From Arctopsyche grandis (taxonomy: Eukaryota > Arthropoda > Insecta > Trichoptera > Hydropsychidae), in the NCBI RefSeq assembly GCF_051622035.1, contig NC_135355.1, forward strand, positions 3,534,001 to 3,598,000: a stretch of 64,000 nucleotides of DNA. The letters are read 5' to 3'. The notes beneath the pieces are model-generated. The model was not told the DNA's origin and ran no database searches. It worked only from the letters and a program-made list of their open reading frames with translations. Position 1 is the stretch's first letter; each line of letters starts with the position of its first letter. The translations under genes and the position numbers were made by a program. Of this stretch, positions 32,755-44,820 are shown piece by piece.

Positions 32755-35430
32755 TTAATGTGCGCGCGCAGGATATGAGAGGAAAAGCCTGTTCCTCTTG
32801 TTCCTGTTGTATCCTACTGGTTTTTTGCTACTTGTGAAGCAAGCTGTATCATCTGCATATAGGGCTATGTGACAGTTTTTTGGAATAGGTATGTCATTTA
32901 TATATATGGAGAACAAGAGTGGGCCAAGCAAGCTCCCCTGCGGAACGCCAGCTGCGATTATTTTTGGAGACGATAATTCATTATTTACGCTAACCACCAG
33001 CTTTCTACGATTTAGGTACGATTTTATGATGAGAATTAGGTAGTTTGGTATTTTGTTAATAAGGAGCTTATGAATGAGTCCATCGTGCCAAACCGTGTCG
33101 AAAGCCTTTTCTGTGTTGAGACATACCATTCCGGTACTTCTCTTCATATTAAAGTTTTTCGTCACGTGTTCAGTTAGTCTTGTTAGTTGTTGGGTCGTGG
33201 AATGTCCAGTGCGAAATCCAAATTGTTCATTTATTAATTTCTTATTTACGACTTTGAGTAAACGAGTGTAGATTATTTTTTCTATAATTTTTGAAAGCGT
33301 GCAAAGTAAGCTAATGGGTCGATAATTGGCCGGGTTATTTGGACTTTTGTCGGGCTTAGGTATGGGAATTAGTTGGCTGTTTTCTAGTATTCTGGGAAAT
33401 ACCCGGCGAGTAAACATGCGTTGAATATTTTAGATAATGAGACTAAAGCTTTAAATGGAAGTGGTTTGATTATGATGTTATTTATTGAATCTCGCCCAGG
33501 TGCCTTTTTATTTTTTAAATTACGTATTATATTTTGGATTTCACACGGATGCACCAATTTTATATTTTTAGTACTGTTAGTGGGAGTTTTTGTGATGATT
33601 TTTATGGACCGGTTCACTTTATTATGCGTTGGTATGTGATTGTAATGTTGTGTGAGTGTGTGATATTTTTGGAAAGATTTCGATAAGAGTTCTGCTTTGT
33701 CGCAAACACGCGTCACTGTGATTCCTGCATCATCTAATGGAAGAATCGAGTTTTTTGTCCTGCGAATCGCTTTACCTAATTTCCATAGAGAGCCATCAAC
33801 TGAGCTTAATTTTTCAAATTTTTTAGACCATGCTTAATTTTTGATTTCTTTGATTCTAATTTAAATTTGATATGTGAGCTTATTTATTAATGTTTTCAAT
33901 ACTGGATTTTTTGATTTTTGCCAAATTTTACGGAGTTTATTTTTACTTTTTATTAGATTTGAAACAAAGTCAGTTATCTCTAGTTTGTGTTCAATGTTTT
34001 GTCTTAGGTATGTGAAGGTGTTTGGATTGAGTTATTGATTCCGTCAGGTGTATTATGGAGCTGTCGATTTCTGTTTTGTTTGTGAGTGTGGTAGATGTTA
34101 GAATAGTTTGGTCATTTATGTACGACTTGAACTCTCGCCAGTTAGCCCTCCCGTAATCCCAACTATGCTTGATGATTTCCTCGGGTTTCCCGTCGATTGA
34201 GAAGATTATCGGGAGATGATCAGACGACAGGACTTAAAGGGCATTTGGTGTCAATATTTTTGGGCAGTTTTTGAGGAGGACAAGATCTAGTGTGGATGGT
34301 TGTGAGTTATTTGTGGGATAGTGTGTGTATGTATCCGGATGAAGTAAGATTGTATCTGTTAGTTGAATGTATTTAAAAAGAGTTGTGCCTTTAGAGGGTA
34401 ACTATCCCTTGACTGCATTGTGCGGTGAGGTGAGCGCCGGCGCATTTGATGCACTTGGCCTGCCGATTTGATGTGTCCATATTCTTGGCATCTGAAACAT
34501 TGAGTAACATTTTGAAATTTACTTGTATACTTAACGACACTAACCTTTGTGTAAAAGATGTACCGTATTTATTTTATATTTTATCCTCGAAGAGCACCAA
34601 GTATAGCTCGGTGGCGTTGCTCCTAGGCTCCTTCGTCTTCATATGAATAACTTTGGATACTGGGAATCCCTGTCTGACGATATCATCTTGTACGTCAGCC
34701 ACTGGCAATTTCGGCTAACCACGAATGACACTTTCTTACTTTCCTTTCCTCCTTCCTGTAAAAGGTATGGATTTGTCAATCCGGTGTTTGTAAAAGTCCA
34801 TCTCGAAGTTTGTAAAAGTCTTCAAGACTTTTACATTGGATCTTGATATTATTTTGACCAATAAAGTCATTGTGAAGTCTTTTACAAACTTCTTGATCGA
34901 CTCGATCATGCTGCCGTGAGTGCTAGTAGCTGTCATGATGATGGGCGGGATTATTCCACCGCTTCTGGGGACATCGGAAACTTCCAATAGTCTGTCAAAT
35001 TTATTTTTCTTCTGAATTTTAAATTCAGCAGCAACACCTTTCACGTTCCTTGCCGTGTGTTTTGGAAACTGCCACTCGGTATCCATCCCAGCGGCCTGAG
35101 AGCAGCCTGGTTGAGGAGCTTCAGATGTAGCCATCAGTGTCTTCCTTAGTTTTTTCAGGTTGGATCTTCGCATGGTACCGACATGTGTTATTTTGGTGTT
35201 CGTTGTGTGAGAGGTGTTTGTTGCGTATGTTGAAAAGGTGTGGGTTTTTTGACGGTATGACGTATCGCTGTATTATGAGCGCTTGCACAGAGAGTGCGTC
35301 CGCTTGCACGGAGCGTCGAGAGACGAATGGAATTGTATTCAAACATTTGGGTTGCTATGCGGATTTTGCTGACACTGTCTGAAACTGTATCGAGTGGTGA
35401 ACGTAGTTTTTTGAAACTCAAAACTTATTT
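32755..35430 (-). pseudogene. jockey-like LINE, defective
   Basis: In coding order on the minus strand: ORF1 from 35173 (nucleic-acid-binding gag-like protein, PPIIM motif, then zinc-knuckle remains CFRCQEYGHI and KCIKCAGAHLTAQC near 34500-34420). The second half of the endonuclease follows (TLDLVLL, SDHLPIIFSIDGKPEE near 34320-34190, one stop). Reverse transcriptase is split by a frameshift near 33400 (KKAPGRDSI; NYRPISLL; GFRTGHST; AFDTVWHDGL; GVPQGSLLGPLLF; LYADD). It ends just after the YADD box, so the 3' part is missing. A direct junction of the knuckle region to mid-endonuclease near 34400 shows an internal deletion. It cannot be functional. Confidence 0.88.
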
Positions 35431-35536
35431 TCCGGTCTACAATGTCACAAAATAGACTTGTTGTGAAACTATAGTTTTTAAACTATATCTACTGAAAATG
35501 ATATCGCTGAAAATATTGATTTTTTAACTTTAATTA

Positions 35537-35860
35537 CACTGAGCAACAAAAAAATCACGTTTTTGTGTTACCAGAGCGGAGACTAACCAATCTTTACTAA
35601 GTTCGACCCACTGAATACGAATATAATTATTTTTTTGGTTAGTGATCGTTTACGAGATATGAGCGTTTAAAAAAAACACGCGCGATTTTTATAGTTTTTT
35701 GGCTCTTGCGTCTTTAACTCAAAATCTAGTATTAATGTGCTCAAAGTGAGTATTGGAATCAATAGTCAGATGTTTTTTCTATTGATTTTCTAGTGATTTT
35801 TTAATGTTTTTAAATACTTTTAATTAATTGTCTAGAGAATTTTAAAAGTCAAAGGTGAAT
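35537..35860. repeat. dispersed repeat, ACTGAGCAACAAAAAA family
   Basis: Starts CACTGAGCAACAAAAAAATC and includes ACCAGAGCGGAGACTAACC, CGTTTACGAGATATGAGCG and CAATAGTCAGATG. Related, partly inverted sequence is at 9040-9960 in copy B intron 3. Class unknown. Confidence 0.5.
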
Positions 35861-35879
35861 TTTTTTTACGGATATAAAA

Positions 35880-37560
35880 AATTAACAATGTAACTGCTTA
35901 ATGAATATTTTAAGATTATAATCTTATTTAAATTTGATTGCAAATATGTACTTGTTGGATACGTGTAAAATTATCGTACTTATGTACATTTATTGACTAA
36001 ATGAACGTCATTATTTCAATACAATAAGCTGGTACGAGGTTCAACTTTTCTAGTACATTGTATTTTTAAATATCATTTTCTTCTTAACCTAACGTGTTAA
36101 ATATGTATGTATATATATGCATATACGACTTTTCGAGAGTGCCCATTATTTTAATTTTATTAAAATAATGTAATTTAATTTTATATTTACATTAATTTTT
36201 AATACATTTTTATAATTTAATACAATTTTATAATTTAATTTTATATTTTACATTATTGTAATTTAATTTTATAAAATGACAATTCTTATGTATAAAATTT
36301 TTATAAGATAATATTATAAGAGATTCATAACATTTAAATTTTTGTAAATTTATTTAAATTTATGTTATATACATATGTACATATGTATGTCATATATCAG
36401 ACATATACATACATATGTATGTATTTCATATATCAGATATATACATATATGTATGTCCGTCAATAATAAACCAACGAAGGCCACCGCAGACCAATTCAGC
36501 TTGGAAAAGTAGCGTACAAAATATCGAAATAAAAATTAAAGTAAAAAATTTGAATTAAATGTCAAAATTAAAACTATTGTTGCGCAGGGGTGGGTGGAGG
36601 ATCCAAATGAAAGGCCAAAGTCGCTTCACAGCATTTGTTGGGTGATTAAGGAGATCCACGCACTGCCAGTGCTCCGTCCGGAATGCCTTCATATGGCCTA
36701 AGTACCTGCTTATAAAGTGCAGGTCGCTCACTGCATCTTCCTCGACGCGTTTGTTTACCTATTGTTATAGTCACTGTCAGTTCTGAGAACTCTAGCGGAA
36801 AGTGGCTGGGTGCCGTTACCGACCACTAAGTCCATTCGGGGTGTCTATTGTTAGCCGACAGCACTTAAGCCTGGAGATAATACTCGAAAACCAACTATAA
36901 CTGTGGCTCCTTTTAGCATATGCTACAATATCTATGATATATAATGAGTTCAATGACAGCTAGCGAGCTTCACATACATATAATTGTATTTAATAGAATA
37001 TTTGATTGCTAATTCTTAAGTACGTACTACACAATTTATTCCGATGACTCTATTTCTGTATCGAACAAGTTGACAAGTTTGATGACAATAGTTCCATTAT
37101 CGGTTGCGACCGAGTAAATTTGTTTGATATCGATGTTATATTTTTTTTAAAGTTTCAAAAACACATTTTTAATATCCATTTCTGTATTTTTGTCCATTAA
37201 TTCTATCTTTCCCAAAGTATGTACATATATATTAATTTTACCGAACTGAAAAAGATATCGGTTCGGTTTCGGTTTTCATTCCGGCAAAAATAACGGTTAA
37301 TTAATAATCGGTTTTAGGTTCCGTTTCGGTTCGTCTCCCTGATTAAATGTCGTTTTCGGAATTATTTGTAATGACATCTATTGAATTTATTTGACAACTA
37401 AATTGTATATATAATTATACATAGATGTCATAAAAAATATTTATAAGGACATCTAGGGAATTATATCATAATAATTAATATTGTGTCATACAGACACTAA
37501 TATATGACAATATTAATTCTATAATATAGATGACACTAACAAACGTTTATTAATTGAATT
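35880..37560. repeat. second copy of the nrf 5' flank, interrupted
   Basis: 35880-36165 matches 12700-12985 and retains the ATTATAATCTTATTT segment missing at 32252-32555. 37346-37560 matches 13310-13500. Between them lie AT-rich palindromic TACATATGTA runs and an inverted MITE/LTR composite (36466-36927). This may be the flank of a further lost gene copy. Confidence 0.6.
36466..36927 (-). mobile_element. MITE fragment plus solo LTR, inverted copy of 26954-27998
   Basis: 36466-36577 is the reverse complement of the right end of the MITE at 27879-27998 (AAACCAACGAAGGCCACC...GTAGCGTACAAAATATCG). 36578-36927 is the LTR (TGTTGCGCAGGGG to GCATATGCTACA). It has no SINE inside. Confidence 0.75.
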
Positions 37561-38581
37561 TCTTTTTACTTCTAAACGGTAGAGATTATATTACCTATAA
37601 CATATGAAGTTACTGTTTATAAAGTGGAAATTATTTCATATTTTTTATATACATAGTACGTAATGTAATACAATAGATAGGTCCATACTTCCTTCTTCAA
37701 ATTTGCCGAACCGTGAGAAATCATTTCAATGACAGCTAAACACATATTAAGCAATCAAAAAGTCAAAGAAAATTTAAAAGTAGACGAAAATAAAACCGAG
37801 ATATACATATATTGAGATGTTGCTGTGGAGTAATTTCCCAATTTGATTTGGCATTGTATGTAAACTCTGCTAAATATTATACATATGTACATCGTTATAT
37901 ACTTTATGTTAAATATAATAAATTAGATGTTTCCATACATTTTTATTTTAATTAAAATAATAATAATAAATAAAAAAAAGATCTTTTTTCATTAGTTTTT
38001 GTATAATCAATTTATTTCCAATTTAAAATATAATGTTTCATTGCACACATTCATCGTTCATAATATACATAATTATAGTCACTATTAATACCTGTCGAAT
38101 TCCGGAAAATGTTTTGGAAACAACAATAATATTTCAATCAACAAATAAGCCTAATGAAAATTTTCAGCATTTTGCCGATTATTATAATGTTTTCCAAGAA
38201 TACATTTAGATAAACATGCCTCAAATGTACATGTAAACGTTGACTTTTTTTAATATTTTACTTTTTAATATTCATAATTGAAGTACTTTGTACATCACTT
38301 TTCTATATATATGTACATATAGCTAATCTTACATTCATATTAATATAAAACGTATAAAACTACCGATAATAAATTACGTTTGCATTGTATTAAACTAAAT
38401 AATATTCAACATGCATTGAATAATACCTTGTGTGTAATCGGTCATCATTTTAACAAGTCATTGGTCAAAAAGAGTATATGTAGTGTGAATTTAATAATAG
38501 TAAGTAGTAGCTGTATCTGGAAATTCGGTTACTTAGCATAAATAAAATTCACAATATTCATATACATAAATTAATTATCAT
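37561..38581. other. unc-5 3' flank, no gene
   Basis: AT-rich DNA downstream of the unc-5 stop (reading on the minus strand). A minus-strand AATAAA (TTTATT at 38011-38016) is a possible but distant polyadenylation signal. No repeat family recognised beyond TACATA runs. Confidence 0.5.
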
Positions 38582-40839
38582 TCAGAGCCAACTAGGTCCT
38601 AGACAACTTTCAACAATAATAGCAGCATCATTCCTTCCCATTTTTCTGAATATGGCCGCTAAGTCGGCCACTGCATTGGTACTTCTATGCCTGCATTCCC
38701 ATAAATCTAAAATGTATTCCGTAGGAGATTTCTTCGTGGCAAAGAAGTTTATATATCTATCAACATTCAATTCTTGGGCTAAGAGTCGCCAATCATTGCC
38801 CCTAGCATTTGGTTGGTCTAAACAGGAGCTCAACTGTTTTTTAGCAGACTTGGGCAATCTAAAAGGAGTCACATTATCGACTACACACGTGTTGATTCCT
38901 TTGTCACTCATCGTTAAACATTTCTGCTTATCGACAATTACCTTATCAGTCATATTTAAATGTTCAATCACATCTATGTTGTAATCATCGCAGATGAAAT
39001 TTCGCTTGCCACCGAATGGTGAGTTCAAATTCATTTCGTTGTTCGACGATATGATGAACGTTTGCTTATGCGAAGGATTGTTTATTTGGCACACTGATAT
39101 CTTACATTGCAAGTGGTGAATACTTTCCATTTGATCTAGGGAGAAACTACAGTGTAGTGAATTAGACATTGAGTTCCAAACGTGTGAAAATGGAATTTCT
39201 TGTCGGGTCGTGCCAGATTTTGGTTTCCAACCTAGCCCAATATCGTCCAGCGTGAAACACAGATTGGAACCACCGTCTTGGAAAAGAAATGACTTTGGTT
39301 TGTCTATCATTATACCCCCAAGCTTCTTTTCTTGTTCGGCACAATAGTGCAAAGCACAAGGAGTGTCTTCAAATACATATATTCTAGCACTGTAGTCTTT
39401 AGTGGTGGCACAGGAAAACGGTGGGATGAAAGCTGCTAGTTTTAAATTTTTAACAGCTTTGCCATTGAAGCTTTCTCCAGCCAGTACGAAGCTTGTGAAG
39501 AATTCAGTAATTAAATATATCTTATCCGTATCCAATTGAGTAAACAGTGGTGTGTTTATTGTCTCTTGGCCGAGATTGACAATTTTGACCCATTCTGTTT
39601 TGTTTTTGGTTCTCGTGTTGCTTCCCGATTGTGTGGCATATATTGAAAGATTCCAAAAACCATGCTTAAGATTGGCGCAATGAGGTATTTGGATGATTAC
39701 GGCTTTGTTGAATTTCATTGAAACAGGACCAGCTTTGACGACCGGACTCAACTGAGTTGTTCCTGCAAAAGAATTACAAAATGTTTTAGCAATCGGAAAA
39801 TTTAGATTGAATATATGTATGTAATATGGGTCTATCTCACGGGCCCGAAAGTGAAACGCAAGTGAAATGCGTTTTCGGGCGTTTCACTTTCGGGCCCGTG
39901 AGGGAGACCGATGTAATATAATGGTGGTTTAATATAATTGCAATACCTTCAGGAAATTTCGGTCTGAATCTATCTTCTTTCATTACATATATATAGCAAG
40001 TTTCACTCTTTCCTTTAGAAACTGCACCTTCGGGGATTGAAAGTGCCACACCGGCAGATTCCAAATTCAACCAACTGCCATTTGAAGTTACACTTTGAGA
40101 TACACTTGTTTCCGTATTACTAATAATGTCAGCAAATAAATTAGAGCCAAGTGGTAAGCTGGGTAGTCTGACGGAGTCTGTGACAACGTCGTATGTTGAA
40201 TCGGCTGAAATATTATTCAACATATTATTAAGACGAGATTTATAATTTAAATTGAATCATTACAGTATTATATACTTACAACTTGTAAAACAACTAGTTG
40301 TAGAATGTTCCGATTCACTGTACGGTTTCTTATCATAGTTTTCACTTTCGCTCGATGAGCTCGGCACGCATTGGTCTATCGGAGCCGAGTAACTAAAATA
40401 GAACATAATTAATGGTATGAAATGTTATTTTATTCAGAAATATTGTTTGAATTTGAAAAGCTTACTTATTGCTTAGTTGAGGGACGTCGTAATGATGTTC
40501 ACTAGTGCTTCTAGTCAACGGAGAAGGTGTTGGTTTGATGAGAAACGGTGGATATTCATAGCAAGCTGGTCCAGCGCCATGTTGAGTAATATCTGCTGAT
40601 TACAAACACAGTTTTAATAAATATTGGTACTTTTTATGTATGTATGTACATATTTATACAACATTTTCAATGATAATTTAAATTTAACTAATAGTTACTT
40701 GATCTAGCTTTGTTGTACAATGAGTGGTCACGATCTTTTCTTCTGAGGATTCGATAGACAACTCCAGCAACCAAAGTAAATACGACAATGGCTACAGCCA
40801 ATCCAATATAGAGTGGAAGATTATTAGCTTCATCGCCGA
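38582..40839 (-). CDS. unc-5: netrin receptor UNC-5 homologue, 3' five exons (partial)
   Basis: Exons in coding order: 40839-40699, 40595-40466, 40392-40280, 40204-39947, 39762-38582; 1823 nt with consistent phases and GT-AG borders. Exon 1 of this set holds the single transmembrane helix (LPLYIGLAVAIVVFTLVAGV) followed by RILRRKD. The next two carry a conserved linker (HYDVPQLSNNYSAP). The fourth starts the ZU5 domain (SAGVALSIPEGAVSKG). The long last exon completes ZU5 (QLSPVVKAGPVSMKF), the UPA domain and the C-terminal death domain (NDWRLLAQELNVDRYINFF...YILDLWE), stop TGA at 38582. UNC-5 is an axon-guidance receptor that binds netrin and mediates repulsion. Ig and thrombospondin exons upstream were not found. 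Confidence 0.92.
39829..39909. repeat. 81-bp hairpin insertion in unc-5 intron
   Basis: Two 31-base arms (39829-39859, 39879-39909) are inverted copies with two mismatches. Each contains CACGGGCCCGAAAGTGAAAC, around a 19-base loop. It lies inside the 184-bp intron between the two ZU5 exons, about 38 bases from the upstream exon's donor. Confidence 0.9.
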
Positions 40840-40916
40840 CTGAAACAACGAACATAATATTTAAACATTAAAAAAATTAAACTATATACGTAAATATAGG
40901 TTAGGTTAGATTTTTA

Positions 40917-41182
40917 GGGCGAAATCACACAGAGAAGAACGGTACATCGTGTGCTTGGCTCCCCGCGGTGGTGTTTCTCCTACATTTATTCAAATATGGA
41001 ATGAACCGTTATCAATCACTGTCAAGTAAAGATAAATACAAGGATAAAATTTTGCCGAAAACACTCCAGGGGGTGATTTTGGGACGGTGTGTGCTGGGCT
41101 TTGTCATGCCACATTTTTGTCGCATGTTTTAAAGTATCTGAAAAAAACCATGTGCCGTGTTACTTCCTGTGTGATTTCGCCC
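40917..41182. mobile_element. MITE with GGGCGAAATCACACAG ends, unc-5 intron
   Basis: 266 bases bounded by inverted repeats GGGCGAAATCACACAG / CTGTGTGATTTCGCCC, with similarity continuing inward for about 30 bases. It lies 78 bases upstream of the transmembrane exon. There is no coding capacity; the superfamily was not assigned because the flanking duplication is not clear. Confidence 0.75.
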
Positions 41183-42019
41183 ATAATGTATTTAAATATC
41201 TTATATATATTGTGTGTTTATCACATTATTTTTTAAATGCATCAAAACTATGATTTAGATTATTTTTTATAAACGAAATGCTGAATTTTCCAAATACCCA
41301 AGCTATTATCAAAAAAAGCATTATGATTCAGAACTTTCAGTTTGCATTAATTGAATTTTTTTTGAGAAAATCAAAAAAAAATGTTCTTCCAAAACACTGA
41401 GATGGAATTACTATTCGTATTGTATAATAGTAAAAATTATTTATTTTTTTGGACGACTTAAAAAAAGTCAAAGTAGACATTTATGACATACATATGTATG
41501 TGTCTACTTATAAAAATAATTACGAAAATATTAAAATTATTTGTTCCTGCAACAATTCAACAATATTTTACCTTTTAAAATGAATATTTTTTACTTTTAA
41601 GAACTAAAAAAAGCATAAACAAAAATTCTTATAAGATTTTCATTACAAGATCGCCATAAATAAGATGACAAGTAGCTTCCAATCTCAAAAAAGGTCCCTT
41701 GCTCTATAGGAACTTTTTTAAGTCGACTAAGTCACAAATAATTTTTACAATTACACAATATGAATAGTAATTCCATCTCAAAGTGTTTTGAAACAAATTT
41801 GAATGAATGAAAGCCAACAACATTGAGATCGAGCAAACGTTCCTTCGTGATTGACCGGTTGGGAACCCTTGCTATAGAAATATTTAAATTCTATTTTCTA
41901 GTAGAATTCCGTCATTGATATAATTTATTTTTTAAATTTTATTATAAATAAGCCGAATTGTTTGACATTGAGCAGGTGGATAAAATTTGCATAATAATTG
42001 TTTTTATTTTTAATTTTAG
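41183..42019. other. unc-5 upstream intron or flank, no exon recognised
   Basis: AT-rich, with no frame resembling Ig or thrombospondin type 1 repeats on the minus strand. Two short words (AATTACTATTCGTATTGTATAA at 41405 and its inverse near 41753) suggest an old inverted repeat of about 350 bases. Confidence 0.4.
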
Positions 42020-42450
42020 TGCTGCTTAGTGTGGGTGGAGGATCCAAATAAAAGACCAAAGTCGCTTCACAGCATTTATTGGGTGATTAAGGAGAACCAC
42101 GCACTGACAGTGCTCCGTCAGAATGCCTTGGTATGGCCTAAGTACCTGCTTATAAATGGCAGGTCGCTCAGTGCATCTTTACCTATTGTTATAGTCACGT
42201 ACCAGATATGCTGTCCCACAGTCTCGCACTGTCAGTTCTGAGAACTCTAGCGGGAAATAGCTGGGTGCCGTTACCGACCACTAAGTTCATTCGGCGGCTC
42301 CTTTTAGCATATGCCACATCGCCTCTCTCTTAGGTGAAATCGTCCCGATTGACCGACAAAATAAAACTAATAAATCTACAGTGGAAGCTACATATATTTA
42401 CATCAGATAGCAGTCACAGTTACATTTAAAATGACAGCAGTTATGTCTAC
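42020..42450 (-). mobile_element. LTR plus adjoining internal fragment of the 13758-17241 family
   Basis: 42020-42318 is an LTR on the minus strand (GGTGGAGGATCCAAATAAAA near one end, GCATATGCCACA at the other). It is followed by a purine tract (CTAAGAGAGAGGCGA on the minus strand) and the same GGTCAATCGGGACGATTT internal end seen at 16832-16850. So this is a 3' end of a truncated element, not a solo LTR. Confidence 0.75.
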
Positions 42451-43320
42451 AGTTTTTGACTTTGAGTAAGATTGAATACTAAACACTTTTGGTTCTAAAC
42501 AAAAAACTATAGAATAAAAATTCACAATTATAAAGCATATTTTTTTTTGTATTATACAATACATATGTGTACGTTTATACGTAGATATAATAAAATTATT
42601 AAAAATTTCCACTACAAAATGATGTAAAATATAATTTTTCATCTAGCAGCGACACAAGCATTGCAATTTGCATTTTTAGCATTGCAACATTGTCATTATA
42701 TCAAAGTTGACGACTTTGCTTTTTTCCGAGATGCACCCGTGCGTCCTTTGACGGCTTAAATTCCACGGAAAATTCGCAAACAAGTTAAAGGGGAAAATTT
42801 CAATTTGGTTTTTCGCGAGACGGAACTGGGGTTGCACACGGGGGCACACAAAAGACTCATTGTTGTACAACTCGAATATTTCTCAGGGGTACACACACAC
42901 ACACACATACATATATTACACGTAATATATAGGGTACAGAGGGTCTGCATTCCTCATATTGTCGCTGTTACGTGCAGAACTTCCAATGTCAACCGGAAAG
43001 ACGTAATAAGAAAGCCTTTCATAGCCCTCCTTGTGTAGAACCATTATGGCGAACTGCGCAATATGGCGCGCCGCAACAGGCGAAAACCCCATAAAATTTT
43101 AAGCTCCCAAAGACGCACCCATTGCATTTATGATTCAAACGATGAAGGAATGTAGTCGAGGAACCTTCTGTCTACGTACATCGGAAATACTAAAATTCTG
43201 ACTGTCGTAAAAGTTACACATTTCGACGATCGAAACACCCGTAACGTGTGTACGCACACATATTTGCAAATTGTTAGTACTTCAGCGTCTTCGTGGATTA
43301 TGTATTGAGTAAAATTTATA
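42451..43320. other. spacer, no gene recognised
   Basis: Contains a short (CA)n run at 42890-42910 and mixed-composition DNA without a convincing frame. Overlapping small frames on both strands look random. Confidence 0.4.
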
Positions 43321-43324
43321 TTAA

Positions 43325-44215
43325 CCCTCCCTCACCGAAGTGGGATATGCATGTGCCCCAATTTTTACGTTTTTCATAATAAATATGTGGTTTTCAAAGC
43401 TATACACCCTATATTTTTTGTATTCCTAGAATGAACTACAAGAAATTTGTTTTAATATATTTTGTATGATTTTGAATGAACTATATACATTTCAACGTTC
43501 CAAAGTATGATTTAAAGGCGGTAGTGATGTCATGTTTTTTTGACTGTTCGATTGTGTATTCTTGTTGATAGATGAATCAATGCGAGAGAAAGAGACAGCT
43601 ATATTTTCGTAAGCTATTGTTTTCGACGCTTTTGGCGCGAGGCTATTGAGCCATGCAGTCGCCTGTTGGCTTTTCCTATGTGCGTTGTTTGCATGTCGAT
43701 ATTTGTCGTTATTTTTTAATACAAAAATAGTCAAAAATATGCTATAGGACTAAAACTTTTTTATGTTGTTGTATACATATAAAATGATATATTTTGATTA
43801 AAAAATACTGGGGTCTTACTCGACCCCGGTTCGGGACACTCGTTTGATCTTGACGCTCCCAACTATTGGGATTGAGGCTATCGAGTCATGGCTATTGAGT
43901 CATGGCTATCAGGTTATCGAGTCATGCAGATCAATAGTCACGCGCCAAAAGCGATGAAAACAATAGCTTACGAAAATATAGCTGTCTCTTTCTCTCGCAT
44001 TGATTCATCAATCAACAAGAATATGCAAGCGAATTGTCAAAAACATGACTTATCGCTACCGCCTTTAAATCATATTTTATAAATGTAATTTTTTACGATG
44101 TACCGCTTTTCTAAATTATACAAAATCTATTAAAATAAATTTATTGTAGTTCATTCTAGGAATACAAGAAATATAGGGTGTATAGATTTGAAAACCACAT
44201 ATTTATAAGTAGAAG
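43325..44215. mobile_element. piggyBac-like foldback element
   Basis: TTAA at 43321-43324 precedes CCCTCCCTCACCGAAGTGGG. The left arm (about 43375-43720) is repeated inverted at about 43905-44210. Shared words include GGCGGTAGTGATG / CTACCGCC and GAGAAAGAGACAGCTATATT. A centre near 43810-43850 contains a GGGGTCTTACTCGACCCC hairpin. The single-arm relative is at 54079-54668. Confidence 0.75.
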
Positions 44216-44820
44216 TAAGTCGTAGTAGCAATCGGCATTGGAAGTTGCAAAAATTCACAATCCACTACTTATTATAATTTAGTCAGTTTGGATATGTATG
44301 TGGTTTGGAGTAAAATTTTTTATATTTCAAACTAGTGAACAACTAGTAGTCAACTAAATTGAACAAAAAACCAGTTCAATTCGCATTTAAACGGTAAAAT
44401 GTGTCCATATATAAAATTCTAATTGATAAATTGCACAGTAAAATGCGACAGAGCTTTTGCATCAAGTCTATCGGCTAATTTTTTCGGTTTATTAAAATGA
44501 ATGCGTCGTGAAAATTAAAGCAAACATTTTTACGCGACAGAATAAAAGCCCACATTATAATAATAATGTTGGGGAAATTTTATACGCCAAGCTTTCGCAT
44601 GTTCAGAATTTTAGCCGAGGAATATTTCACATTAACAAATTGTAGCGATGCGTTTGTGTTTTTAAACATTTAAAAAGTTTGTTTTAATTTAAAAAAAATT
44701 AGAATGTGATCAACCCACGACTTTATCTATGTATTTGAGGAATATAATATAAATATAAAAAAAAACAAAATTCGATACAAGCTATGAGAGCATTTTAGAT
44801 ACAAATTGAGTTGAATTGAA
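44216..44820. other. spacer, no gene recognised
   Basis: AT-rich single-copy-looking sequence with no long frame on either strand and no recognised repeat. Confidence 0.4.

Noticed and set aside
34736..35421. Frames on the + strand over the jockey-like ORF1
   Set aside because: Antisense shadows of the LINE; only the minus-strand frame has PPIIM and zinc-knuckle motifs.
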